Source: Ramlibacter rhizophilus
GTDB lineage: Bacteria > Pseudomonadota > Gammaproteobacteria > Burkholderiales > Burkholderiaceae_C
Direction of reading: 5' to 3'
DNA: 64,000 nucleotides
Assembly: GCF_004681965.1 (NCBI RefSeq)
Contig: NZ_SMLL01000005.1
Location: 62,001 to 126,000 of the forward strand
The notes under the pieces are model-generated. The model was not told the DNA's origin. It searched no databases and saw nothing but the letters and a program-made list of their open reading frames with translations. The position numbers and the translations under genes are program-made. This document shows positions 1-7,653 of the stretch, piece after piece (position 1 is the stretch's first letter; each line of letters starts with the position of its first letter).

Positions 1-1
1 A

Positions 2-88
2 GTACGCCGGCAAGTTGATCTCACGCAGATGCTTCTGTCGCTACCCGCGATCTCGATGGGCGCGACCAATCAGGAACAAGCTCAATAG
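2..88 (+). CDS. C-terminal end of an unknown gene (partial)
   Basis: Only the last 28 codons are inside the window, ending at the TAG at 86-88. The reading frame gives a tail ending ...LPAISMGATNQEQAQ, with protein-like composition and no internal stop. It is too short to assign to a family, and the upstream part lies outside the window. The next gene, fumarase, starts 183 bp later with its own possible promoter, so the two are probably not one tight operon. Confidence 0.35.
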   Translation, partial: VRRQVDLTQMLLSLPAISMGATNQEQAQ

Positions 89-232
89 CGCACCTTGGCG
101 CTCTGGGCGACCCATGCGGCAGTCGCACTCGGTTTGTGCTGGTTTTGTACAGGTGCACAGCGTTGCAGCAGCGTGCCCCCAAGCGTTCCAAGTGCCGTCG
201 AAGCGTGGCACGGCCAGCCCGACCGCCTTTGG

Positions 233-238
233 GATAAT
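233..238 (+). promoter_or_regulatory. possible -10 element of the fumarase gene
   Basis: GATAAT lies 34 bp before the fumarase ATG in an otherwise GC-rich gap. No convincing -35 hexamer is visible at the usual spacing, so this is only a candidate. Confidence 0.35.
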
Positions 239-271
239 GGCGCCGAGCCCCTCCATCACCGCCGGAACACC

Positions 272-1813
272 ATGCCGACCACCATCAAGCAAGCCGACCT
301 GATCGAATCGATCGCCGCCGCGCTGCAGTACATCAGCTACTACCACCCCGCCGACTACATCGCCCACCTGGCCCGTGCCTACGAACGCGAGCAGAGCCCC
401 GCGGCCAAGGATGCGATTGCGCAGATCCTCACCAACAGCAAGATGAGCGCCATGGGCCACCGGCCCATCTGCCAGGACACGGGCATCGTCAACGTGTTCC
501 TCAAGATCGGCATGGACGTGCGCTTCGAGGGCTTTTCCGGCAGCCTGGAGGACGCTATCAACGAAGGCGTGCGCCGCGGCTACAACCATCCCGACAACAC
601 CCTGCGCGCCAGCGTGGTGGCCGACCCGCAGTTCGAGCGCAAGAACACCCGCGACAACACGCCGGCCGTGATCTTCACGCAGCTGGTGCCCGGCAACACG
701 CTGGACGTGACCGTGGCGGCCAAGGGCGGCGGCAGCGAGAACAAGACCAAGTTCGTGATGCTCAACCCGAGCGACTCCGTGGTGGACTGGGTGCTCAAGA
801 CCGTGCCCGCCATGGGCGCGGGCTGGTGCCCGCCCGGCATGCTGGGCATCGGCATCGGCGGCACCGCCGAGAAGGCCATGCTCATGGCCAAGGAGTCGCT
901 GATGGAAGACATTGACATGTACGAGCTGCAGGCGCGCGGCCCGGCCAGCAAGGCCGAGGAACTGCGCCTGGAGCTGTTCGAGAAGGTCAACGCGCTGGGC
1001 ATCGGCGCGCAGGGCCTGGGCGGCCTGACCACCGTGCTGGACGTCAAGATCAAGATGTACCCCACGCACGCGGCGAGCAAGCCCGTGGCCATGATCCCCA
1101 ACTGCGCCGCCACGCGCCACGCGCATTTCGTGATGGACGGCTCCGGCCCCGTGTACCTGGACGCGCCGAGCCTGGACCTGTGGCCCGACGTGCAGTGGAC
1201 GCCCGACACGCAAAAGAGCAGGCGCGTGAACCTGGACACCCTCACGCGCGAGGAAGTCGCGAGCTGGAAGCCGGGCGACACGCTGCTTTTGAACGGCAAG
1301 ATGCTCACCGGCCGCGACGCCGCGCACAAGCGCATCCAGGACATGCTGGCCAGGGGCGAGAAGCTGCCGGTGGACTTCAGCAACCGCGTCATCTACTACG
1401 TGGGCCCGGTCGATCCGGTCAAGGACGAGGCCGTGGGCCCTGCCGGCCCCACCACCGCCACGCGCATGGACAAGTTCACCGACATGATGCTGGCGCAGAC
1501 CGGCCTCATCGCCATGATCGGCAAGGCCGAGCGCGGGCCGGTCGCCATCGAGGCGATCAAGAAGCACAGGAGCGCCTACCTCATGGCCGTGGGCGGCGCG
1601 GCCTACCTGGTGTCCAAGGCCATCAAGACGGCGAAGGTCGTCGGCTTCGAAGACCTGGGCATGGAAGCCATCTACGAGTTCGACGTGCAGGACATGCCCG
1701 TGACCGTGGCGGTGGACGCGGGCGGCACCAGCGCGCACATCACCGGCCCGGCCGAGTGGCAAAAGCGCATCGCCACGGGCGAGTTCAAGAACATCCCGGT
1801 CGCGGCAGCCTGA
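272..1813 (+). CDS. fumA: class I fumarate hydratase (Fe-S dependent)
   Basis: Reversible hydration of fumarate to L-malate in the TCA cycle, cytoplasmic. The 513-residue product has the single-chain class I layout: an N-terminal alpha domain and a C-terminal beta domain. Candidate [4Fe-4S] cysteines are in PICQDTG, GWCPPGMLG and PNCAATRHAH, all typical positions for the oxygen-labile enzyme. The frame is open upstream to position 95, but the ATG at 272 (MPTTIKQADLIESIA) matches the usual family start; the upstream part reads like non-coding sequence. murI follows 39 bp downstream on the same strand. Confidence 0.93.
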   Translation: MPTTIKQADLIESIAAALQYISYYHPADYIAHLARAYEREQSPAAKDAIAQILTNSKMSAMGHRPICQDTGIVNVFLKIGMDVRFEGFSGSLEDAINEGVRRGYNHPDNTLRASVVADPQFERKNTRDNTPAVIFTQLVPGNTLDVTVAAKGGGSENKTKFVMLNPSDSVVDWVLKTVPAMGAGWCPPGMLGIGIGGTAEKAMLMAKESLMEDIDMYELQARGPASKAEELRLELFEKVNALGIGAQGLGGLTTVLDVKIKMYPTHAASKPVAMIPNCAATRHAHFVMDGSGPVYLDAPSLDLWPDVQWTPDTQKSRRVNLDTLTREEVASWKPGDTLLLNGKMLTGRDAAHKRIQDMLARGEKLPVDFSNRVIYYVGPVDPVKDEAVGPAGPTTATRMDKFTDMMLAQTGLIAMIGKAERGPVAIEAIKKHRSAYLMAVGGAAYLVSKAIKTAKVVGFEDLGMEAIYEFDVQDMPVTVAVDAGGTSAHITGPAEWQKRIATGEFKNIPVAAA

Positions 1814-1852
1814 GAACCCGGGCGCGCTCGTGACGGTGCGCCTATTTCCTCC

Positions 1853-2665
1853 ATGTCCGGCACGCGCGCTCCCATCGGCGTCTTCGACAGCGGCATCGGC
1901 GGCCTGAGCATCCTGCGCGCCTTGCGCGCCGCGTTGCCCGCCGAGGACTTCGTGTACTTCGCGGACACGGGCCATGCGCCTTACGGCGAGCGGACCGAAG
2001 ACCATGTGATCGAACGCTCGCTCGCCATCGCGGGCGAGCTGATCGCCCGCCACCGTATCAAGCTGTTGGTGGTGGCCTGCAACACCGCCACCGCCGCCGC
2101 CATCGCGCGCATGCGCGCGAGCTGGCCGGATCTGCCCATCGTGGGCGTGGAGCCCGCGCTCAAGCCGGCCGTGCAGGCCAGCCGCACCGGCCGCGTCGGC
2201 GTCCTGGCCACGCGCGGCACGCTGGCGAGCGACAAATTCAAGCGCCTGCTGGCTTCGCTCGGTCCCGGCGCGGACATCCGGCTGCAGCCCTGCGACGGCC
2301 TCGCGGCGGCGATCGAGCGCGACGACGCGTCGCAGGTCGAGGCGCTCTGCGCCCGCTACGTGCAAGCCCTGGGCGCACTCGGCCATGAACCCGGGCAGAT
2401 CGACACCCTGGTGCTCGGTTGCACGCACTACCCCTTCGCGCTGGCCACCTTCCAGCGGCTCGTGGGGGACGGGGTGGGCATCCTGGAGACAGGTGAACCC
2501 GTGGCGCGACAGGTGAACCGGCTGCTGGAGAGCGGCGCGCTGCGCACGGACACCGAAGCGCCCGGAAAGGTGACGCTCCTCGGCTCCGGCGAGCCGCACG
2601 CCTTGCAGGCCGCCGCGGCACGCTGGCTAGGAGCGTGGGCGGCCACTTCATCGACAGCTTGTTGA
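1853..2665 (+). CDS. murI: glutamate racemase
   Basis: Interconverts L- and D-glutamate for peptidoglycan synthesis, cytoplasmic. The 270 residues show the family signatures: FDSGIGG near residue 11, the first catalytic cysteine Cys76 in VVACNTAT, and the second, Cys190, in GCTHYP. Length is normal for MurI. It lies 39 bp after fumarase on the same strand and may share its transcript. The ATG at 1853 is the natural start. Confidence 0.95.
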   Translation: MSGTRAPIGVFDSGIGGLSILRALRAALPAEDFVYFADTGHAPYGERTEDHVIERSLAIAGELIARHRIKLLVVACNTATAAAIARMRASWPDLPIVGVEPALKPAVQASRTGRVGVLATRGTLASDKFKRLLASLGPGADIRLQPCDGLAAAIERDDASQVEALCARYVQALGALGHEPGQIDTLVLGCTHYPFALATFQRLVGDGVGILETGEPVARQVNRLLESGALRTDTEAPGKVTLLGSGEPHALQAAAARWLGAWAATSSTAC

Positions 2666-2698
2666 AGGGCATGCGGCCCTAGGCTTTTCGGCCCGCCC

Positions 2699-2714
2699 GC
2701 CTGCATTTGCAGGC
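2699..2714. repeat. 16-nt perfect inverted repeat upstream of the poly-Ser gene
   Basis: GCCTGCA and TGCAGGC are separated by TT, 33 bp downstream of murI and 23 bp before the ATG of the next gene. It could be an operator or the stem of a weak terminator; there is no T-run after it. Confidence 0.4.
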
Positions 2715-2737
2715 CGTACTTCCAGCCAGTAGCCTTC

Positions 2738-4375
2738 ATGTCCGACATCGTCCGCAGCGGGGTCTATTCGCGCACAGCGATCCCGCCTTCCTCTTCCTCC
2801 TCTTCCTCCTCTTCCTCCTCGTCTTCCTCGTCTTCCTCACCGTTCCCGTTTGCAGCGCGCAGGGCGACCGGGGATCCACAGGCGACTTCTCCGCGCCACT
2901 GGACACTGGCCGGAACGTCCAGCCCGACCGACGCGGCCCCACTATTGGCCACCCGCACGGCACGGGCCAGCCTCAAGCGCGAGCGCGATGACGTCGCCGA
3001 ACCTCTCCGAAGCACAAAGCGGGAGCGCTCGCAGCCCACCTCTCCCACTGCATCCGACGCAGCAGTCATCTCCGACCACCTCGTCGATGCCGCGGATGCG
3101 CTGTTGACCATGGCTTGGCAGGACAACCTTCCGCGTGCCCGACCCGAGCCGCAGCCGCTCCCGGCGAGCGCCGGCGCCGCCGACGCGTCGCGGACAGCCA
3201 CCAGCGATGAAGCCGAATCCGGTCCACCCCCGCTGGAGCCGGACCCTGTCGCGCGCGCCATCGACCGCGTACCTGAACCAGCGCAGCGAGATGCCCCGTC
3301 GCAGGAAGGCGCGCCCCCCACTGCTTCGGTGTCCGGCCCCGCCACCCAGGCACCCGCGACCGAAGCCGCGACCGGCAGCGGCGCGGCGCCGACCTGGCAG
3401 GACGAGATCAGTCGGCTTCGCGGCCTTCCGGCCGGTGCAGCCAAGGAGCACTACGACCGTCTATTCACACAGACATGCCGGCTCGCGTCGGTGGGCAGCG
3501 CCGTCGCGCATCGAAAAGTTGTTGTCAGCCGCTTCAAGGACCTGCTCTCCACTCGCACTTCCGAGGACAGGATGACGCTGCTCGCGCGCTGCAAGAACGT
3601 ATCGCGCGTGCCTCGGCAGCAGGGTGAAGCGCGCCGGGTTTATGTGGTCGTCAGGGAGGCGTGCCTGCGCGCGCTCTACGAATTGATGACGCCCCAGGAA
3701 CGTCTGGTCGAAGCTCAGTCGCTCCTGAAGCCCACTGCACCCTTGTCTCAAGCTGAGCTGGACCTTCGTTGTTTTGCGCTTCAGAAACTGCTCGCTTGCG
3801 GAGGTGAAGCAGCAGCACTGATCCGCGGGGCCATGCGTTCGACTCCTGCCGATCCGGCGGTGAATAGGCACGCCTACGAGTCAACCGTGACGACGTTGCA
3901 GAAGAACATCCTCCGCGTCGTGTCGCCCGCCCAGCAAGTCACCATGTGGCACGAGTTCGCTCGTGACTGGAATGTACTGCGCAGGGACACGGCGCGCGAA
4001 GACACCTTCAGGCTGCGCCATGCGCTTTACTCCGCCTTTCTGAGCGTCCTCACCACCCGACAGGATGAAATCCATGCTTCCGCGAGGAACCCGGCCGGCC
4101 TGGAACGGCTGCAGGGCCCCGACCTCGATCACGCCATTGAAGACCGAGGCCTGCTGCTGCGCGCGCTCTGGGCACGCAAGCCCGACTGGCGCGAGCACGA
4201 CAAAGAAGAAGCGATTAACTGGACGACCCCAACCTTCATCGAATCACACGCCGCCAAGCTGCGCCTGGAATTGCTCCGCTGCGCCACGGACCCTACCCAC
4301 TTCGCACCGCCCCTGCGCCCCCCGCAAGCGCCTCAGCCCGCCCCCGCCGCACATCCACCTTCATCAGCAAGATGA
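2738..4375 (+). CDS. unrecognised protein with Ser homopolymer, possible secreted effector
   Basis: I do not recognise this 545-residue protein. Residues 18-34 are 17 consecutive serines. Residues 35 to about 215 are rich in Pro, Ala, Thr and Ser and look disordered. Residues about 220-520 look alpha-helical, with many Leu, Arg and Glu, no membrane segment and no Sec signal. A Ser/Pro-rich disordered start on a helical cytosolic-type body is a common plan for type III effectors, but no known effector motif is visible and no secretion genes are nearby. Its composition looks less GC-rich than its neighbours, suggesting acquisition. The last 27 or so residues (Pro-rich) are encoded within the 3' end of the convergent MFS gene, so the original C-terminus may be lost. 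The ribosome binding site before the ATG at 2738 is weak. Confidence 0.6.
   Translation: MSDIVRSGVYSRTAIPPSSSSSSSSSSSSSSSSSPFPFAARRATGDPQATSPRHWTLAGTSSPTDAAPLLATRTARASLKRERDDVAEPLRSTKRERSQPTSPTASDAAVISDHLVDAADALLTMAWQDNLPRARPEPQPLPASAGAADASRTATSDEAESGPPPLEPDPVARAIDRVPEPAQRDAPSQEGAPPTASVSGPATQAPATEAATGSGAAPTWQDEISRLRGLPAGAAKEHYDRLFTQTCRLASVGSAVAHRKVVVSRFKDLLSTRTSEDRMTLLARCKNVSRVPRQQGEARRVYVVVREACLRALYELMTPQERLVEAQSLLKPTAPLSQAELDLRCFALQKLLACGGEAAALIRGAMRSTPADPAVNRHAYESTVTTLQKNILRVVSPAQQVTMWHEFARDWNVLRRDTAREDTFRLRHALYSAFLSVLTTRQDEIHASARNPAGLERLQGPDLDHAIEDRGLLLRALWARKPDWREHDKEEAINWTTPTFIESHAAKLRLELLRCATDPTHFAPPLRPPQAPQPAPAAHPPSSAR
2789..2839 (+). repeat. imperfect TCC/TCT/TCG microsatellite encoding 17 Ser
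   Basis: Seventeen consecutive serine codons, mostly TCC and TCT with three copies of a 9-bp TCTTCCTCC unit near the start and two TCG codons later. Slippage in whole triplets or 9-mers would change tract length without breaking the frame. Confidence 0.85.
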
Positions 4376-5615
4376 GCGCCCCGATAAAGAGCACCGACGT
4401 GGCCGCGATGGCGATGCGCTGGTTGCCTTGCGTGGCCCAGGTGATGAGGCCGTAGCTCAAGGGGCCGATGATGCTGGCCAGCCGCCCGGCGAAGGTCCAC
4501 AGGCCGAAGAATTCGGCCAGGCGCTCGGGCGGCGCGAAGAGGCCCGCCATGGCCCGCCCCGCCGACTGGCTCGACCCCATGCAGACGCCAGCGATGGCGG
4601 CGGCCACCCAGAACTGCCCCTTGCTCACCGCCAGCGCCGCGATGACGCAGGTGGCCACCCAGCCCACCAGCGTGCCGCCCAGCGCCAGGCGGTGGCCGAT
4701 GCGGTCCTGCAGGTAGCCCCAGGCGAAGGCGCCGGTCGCTGCTGCCGCATTGAGCGCGAAGATCAGCACCATGGTTTCCTGCGGCTGGAAGCCGATGACC
4801 TGCTCGGCATAGATGGCCGCCAGCGTGATGGCCACGGCCACGCCGCCCTGGTAGCAGACCACGCAGGCCATGAGCCACATGAAGTCGCGGTAGCGGCGCG
4901 CCTGCGCGAAGGTCTGGCGCAGCCGGTGTAAGGAAGCGCGCAGGCCGCCTTCGTGCAGGGCCTGGGGTTTAGGCTGCGCGCGCTCGCGCAGCAGGGCGAA
5001 GGTGACCCCGGCGGCACCCGCGTACATGCAGGCCGTGATGACCATGGTGACCGGAACGAAAGCGTCCGCGCTCTCGCCGCGCGCCTGCGCGGACAGCACA
5101 TAGGCCAGGCACAGCCCCAGCGTGAGCATGCCGCCCAGGTAGCCCAGGCCCCAGCCCCAGCCGCTGACCTTGCCCAGGTCCTCGGGCCGGGCGAGTTCGG
5201 GCAGGAAGGCGGCGATGAGGGACTCGCCCCAGGAGTAGAAGACGTTGGAGACCACCAGCAGCGTGATGGCCAGCGCCAGGCTGCCCGGCCCGGCGAAAGC
5301 GAGGGCGGCGGTGGCCAGCGCGCAGCCCACGGTGACGACCATCAGCAGCCGCCGCTTGGATGCATGCAGGTCGGCCCACGCGCCCAGCGTGGGCGTCGTG
5401 AGCATGACGATGAGGTAGGACAGGCTGAGCGACGCCGTCCAGGCCAGCGTGGCCCAACTCGCTTTCTGCGCAATGCCGCCGACGAAGTAGGCGGCGAAGA
5501 CCGCCGTGATGACGACCGTGGTGTAGCCGGAGTTGGCGAAGTCGTACATGGCCCAACCGAACACCTCGCGGCGACGGACACCGGGATTGAGCGCGGGGTG
5601 GGCGGCGGAGGGCAT
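4293..5615 (-). CDS. MFS transporter, UMF1/Atg22-like family
   Basis: Integral membrane permease of 440 residues with about 12 hydrophobic segments. The N-terminal VFGWAMYDFANSGYTT and the GWGWGLGYLGGM stretch near residue 150 are typical of the UMF1 (Atg22-like) branch of the major facilitator superfamily. Substrate is unknown; amino-acid efflux is known for eukaryotic Atg22 but should not be assumed here. It starts with ATG at 5615. Its C-terminus overlaps the convergent poly-Ser gene by 83 bp. Upstream is an intergenic region full of repeats. Confidence 0.85.
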   Translation of the reverse strand: MPSAAHPALNPGVRRREVFGWAMYDFANSGYTTVVITAVFAAYFVGGIAQKASWATLAWTASLSLSYLIVMLTTPTLGAWADLHASKRRLLMVVTVGCALATAALAFAGPGSLALAITLLVVSNVFYSWGESLIAAFLPELARPEDLGKVSGWGWGLGYLGGMLTLGLCLAYVLSAQARGESADAFVPVTMVITACMYAGAAGVTFALLRERAQPKPQALHEGGLRASLHRLRQTFAQARRYRDFMWLMACVVCYQGGVAVAITLAAIYAEQVIGFQPQETMVLIFALNAAAATGAFAWGYLQDRIGHRLALGGTLVGWVATCVIAALAVSKGQFWVAAAIAGVCMGSSQSAGRAMAGLFAPPERLAEFFGLWTFAGRLASIIGPLSYGLITWATQGNQRIAIAATSVLFIGALILLMKVDVRRGRAEALAGGAGAVRSG

Positions 5616-5663
5616 GGGCCCGGAGCATAGCCGCGATGCGCTGAGCTGCGCGGGTGGTTGGCA

Positions 5664-5762
5664 CCTTCCCCCTCTTGGGGGAAGGTTGGGATGAAGGCTC
5701 GCGGAAAGCAGCGTGGTCGGCGTGCGTGGCCCCCACCCCTGCCCTCCCCCAAGGGGGGAGGG
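5664..5762. repeat. REP/BIME-like paired hairpin element, copy A
   Basis: Hairpin CCTTCCCCC/GGGGGAAGG (5664-5685) and hairpin CCCTCCCCC/GGGGGAGGG (5742-5762) are separated by a GC-rich core. On the minus strand the core reads GCCGACCACGCTGCTTTC, matching the cores of the copies at 13.0 and 49.7 kb, so this copy is in the opposite orientation. It lies between the start of the UMF1 gene and the 3' end of the DctP gene. Confidence 0.8.
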
Positions 5763-5770
5763 AGTGAGCC

Positions 5771-5840
5771 CGAACCTCAGTTCGCCTTGCGCCCGCGAAC
5801 CTCAGTTCGCCTTGCGCCCGCGAACGTCAGTTCGCCTTGC
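5771..5840. repeat. 25-bp tandem repeat duplicating the 3' end of the dctP gene
   Basis: Two exact 25-bp units (5771-5795, 5796-5820) are followed by a 20-bp partial copy (5821-5840) with one base change. The partial copy is the end of the DctP gene itself, its last codons and stop. The other two copies lie just past the stop, so this is a local duplication of a gene end. Confidence 0.9.
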
Positions 5841-6867
5841 GTTTCTCCAGCTCCTGGCGCAGGTCCGCCAGCGCCTTCTTGCCGTCCACGCCCTTCTGCT
5901 GCACCGCCTGCATCCACTGGGCGTAGATGGGCTCGGCCGCCTTCTTCCACTGGTCCACCTGCGCCGCCGAGACCGGCACGATGGTGTGGCCCGGCATCTT
6001 GGCGAGCTTGGCCTGGCCGGCGTCTTCCGAATCGCCCCAGGCGGCGCCGACCTTGCCGGCCCACTCGTTGCTGCAGTGGTCGTCGATGACCTTCTTCTGG
6101 TTCGCCGAGAGCTTGTCGTACCAGTTCTTGTTCATGGCCCAGACGAAGTCCGAGGCGTACATGCGCATGTCGCTGTGGTGCGTGACGGCCTTGTCGATGC
6201 CGAAGCCGATGATGGAGTCCCAGGGGAAGGTGATGGCGTCGGCCACGCCCTTTTCCAGCGCATCTCGCGCCTCCGGGGCCGAGACCTGCACGTTGGTGCC
6301 GCCCAGTTGCGAGACGAAGGCGGCCACCGTGCCGTTGGCCGAGCGGATCTTCATGCCCTTGATCTGCGCGGGCTCGGTGATCGGCTTCTTGCCGTGGATG
6401 GTGCCCACGTGCAGGTGCGCGAAGCAGTACTTCACATCCGGCATTTCCTTGGCCGCATGGTTGCGGTACCAGGCGTCCAGCGCGGCCGAGCCGGGGCCGG
6501 GCTTGCCGATCAGGAAAGGCAGTTCGCCGGCGGCGATGACGGGGAAGCGCCCGGCCTGGTAGCCGGGGTTGATCCAGGTGAGGTCGGCAATGCCGTCACG
6601 GGCCATGTCGTAGTGGTCGGCCGCCTTGCCCAGCTGCTGCGCCGGGAACATGGCCACCTTGATCGAACCCTTGGAAGCGGCTTCCACCGACTTGGCCCAG
6701 GGCTCGAACCCGGTCTTGGCCAGGGAATGGGTGGGCGGCAGCCAGTGGGCGAAGCGCAGTTCCACCGGCTTGTCCTGCGCAGCCGCCATGCCGCTGGCGG
6801 CAAGTGCGGCCAGGGCCAGCATGTTCAGGGCGTGTCGCACGGGCTTCTTGGTCAATGTCGTCTCCAT
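5827..6867 (-). CDS. TRAP transporter solute-binding protein, DctP family
   Basis: Periplasmic substrate receptor of a TRAP transporter, usually for carboxylates. The 346 residues start at METTLTKK, with a signal peptide ending near ASGMAAAQ, then the mature domain VELRFAHWLPPTHS. Family features include MKIRSANGTVAAFVSQLGG in mid-protein and the PWDSIIGFG region. No DctQ or DctM membrane genes are adjacent, so it is an orphan receptor in this window; partner genes may lie elsewhere. The frame continues upstream to 6954 but that part does not look like a signal sequence. Its 3' end has been tandemly duplicated. Confidence 0.9.
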   Translation of the reverse strand: METTLTKKPVRHALNMLALAALAASGMAAAQDKPVELRFAHWLPPTHSLAKTGFEPWAKSVEAASKGSIKVAMFPAQQLGKAADHYDMARDGIADLTWINPGYQAGRFPVIAAGELPFLIGKPGPGSAALDAWYRNHAAKEMPDVKYCFAHLHVGTIHGKKPITEPAQIKGMKIRSANGTVAAFVSQLGGTNVQVSAPEARDALEKGVADAITFPWDSIIGFGIDKAVTHHSDMRMYASDFVWAMNKNWYDKLSANQKKVIDDHCSNEWAGKVGAAWGDSEDAGQAKLAKMPGHTIVPVSAAQVDQWKKAAEPIYAQWMQAVQQKGVDGKKALADLRQELEKRKAN

Positions 6868-6996
6868 GGAATGTTGGTCGAGCCGGCCATTGTGGGCCGC
6901 TCGGCCGGCGCACGGAGACGGTGTTTTCCCAGAAGCGCCGCTGGTGTGCGCCATGCGAACGCAGCGGCGCAGCCCGGCTCTCCCTCTGCAGGACCT

Positions 6997-7344
6997 CTAC
7001 TGCGCAGGAGCTCCCATGCGGGTGAACTGCATCGGACCACGATAGCTGCGGGCGAGGTAGTCCGAGCCACTGTCCTCCGCTGCGAGGGCGTGTGCTTCGT
7101 CGCGGGCGCTGCGCCAGTCGCGGCGAACATCGGCGCGGCTGAGATCGGACTTGAAGGTGCGCCGGTAGTCGTAGGAGGCGGACCAGGGGTTGCCACCTGC
7201 CTTCTTGAACTGCGCATAGTCCGCCATGACCTCCGCCCGGCTCAACGAGGGCGCCAAGCCGGCGTCCGCGACGATCGGGCCTTCGGCCCAGGCCGCCGTG
7301 CAGGCCGCCACGGCGGCTGCGATCGCAAGGTGCTTCGTGTTCAT
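6997..7344 (-). CDS. DUF4148 domain periplasmic protein
   Basis: A 115-residue protein starting MNTKHLAIAAAVAACTAAWA, a clear signal peptide. SLSRAEVMADYAQFKKAG follows, the hallmark of the DUF4148 family, which is common and often multicopy in Burkholderiales. Function is not known. It is divergent from the LysR regulator starting at 7654, and a LysR-type box lies midway, so it is a plausible target of that regulator. Confidence 0.8.
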   Translation of the reverse strand: MNTKHLAIAAAVAACTAAWAEGPIVADAGLAPSLSRAEVMADYAQFKKAGGNPWSASYDYRRTFKSDLSRADVRRDWRSARDEAHALAAEDSGSDYLARSYRGPMQFTRMGAPAQ

Positions 7345-7490
7345 GAGAACCTCCAGGAGTGAGTCTGCGGACCGGCTTCGGGCCGGCCGTCCGCTGCGCG
7401 GTGCAGGCAGGAGAGCTGCTGCACGTGCGCAAGCGGGCCACTGTAGACAGCACATGGCGCTGCACCCATGACCGCGCGGGCCATGGCCCA

Positions 7491-7505
7491 TTGCCAATCC
7501 GGCAA
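7491..7505. promoter_or_regulatory. candidate LysR-type box (TTGCC-N5-GGCAA)
   Basis: TTGCCAATCCGGCAA is a perfect 5-bp inverted repeat containing the T-N11-A pattern of LysR-type operators. It lies about 147-149 bp from both the DUF4148 start codon and the LysR start codon, in the 309-bp divergent gap. Nothing else clear is seen in that gap. Confidence 0.45.
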
Positions 7506-7653
7506 GAATCGCGCCGCCTGCTCGAGCTCGACCTGCCGAGGTTCCTGTCGGGCGTGCACAGTTGGCAGTCCCCGCTTCAAATCGCGCCGCTGTGCTTGGC
7601 GCCTTCGTGCTGCGGCGCAGAATTCGCGCCCCGGAACTCACGCGATCAAGAAG

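Noticed and set aside
41..2599. 852-codon open frame on the minus strand over fumarase and murI
   Set aside because: It is antisense to two well-supported genes, with His/Arg/Gly-rich shadow composition and no recognisable domain.
2687..2711. Possible PIP-like box (TTCGG-N15-TTGCA) ahead of the poly-Ser gene, which would suggest HrpX control
   Set aside because: The second half does not match TTCG-type consensus, and a -10 at the expected distance would fall inside the coding region. The second half is better explained by the palindrome at 2699-2714.
2764..3444. Minus-strand ORF with a poly-Glu run antisense to the poly-Ser tract
   Set aside because: The Glu run is the complement of the Ser microsatellite; the plus-strand frame has the start, the length and the domain-like helical body.
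5771..5840. Short CRISPR-like array
   Set aside because: Units are directly adjacent with no spacers and derive from the end of a coding gene.
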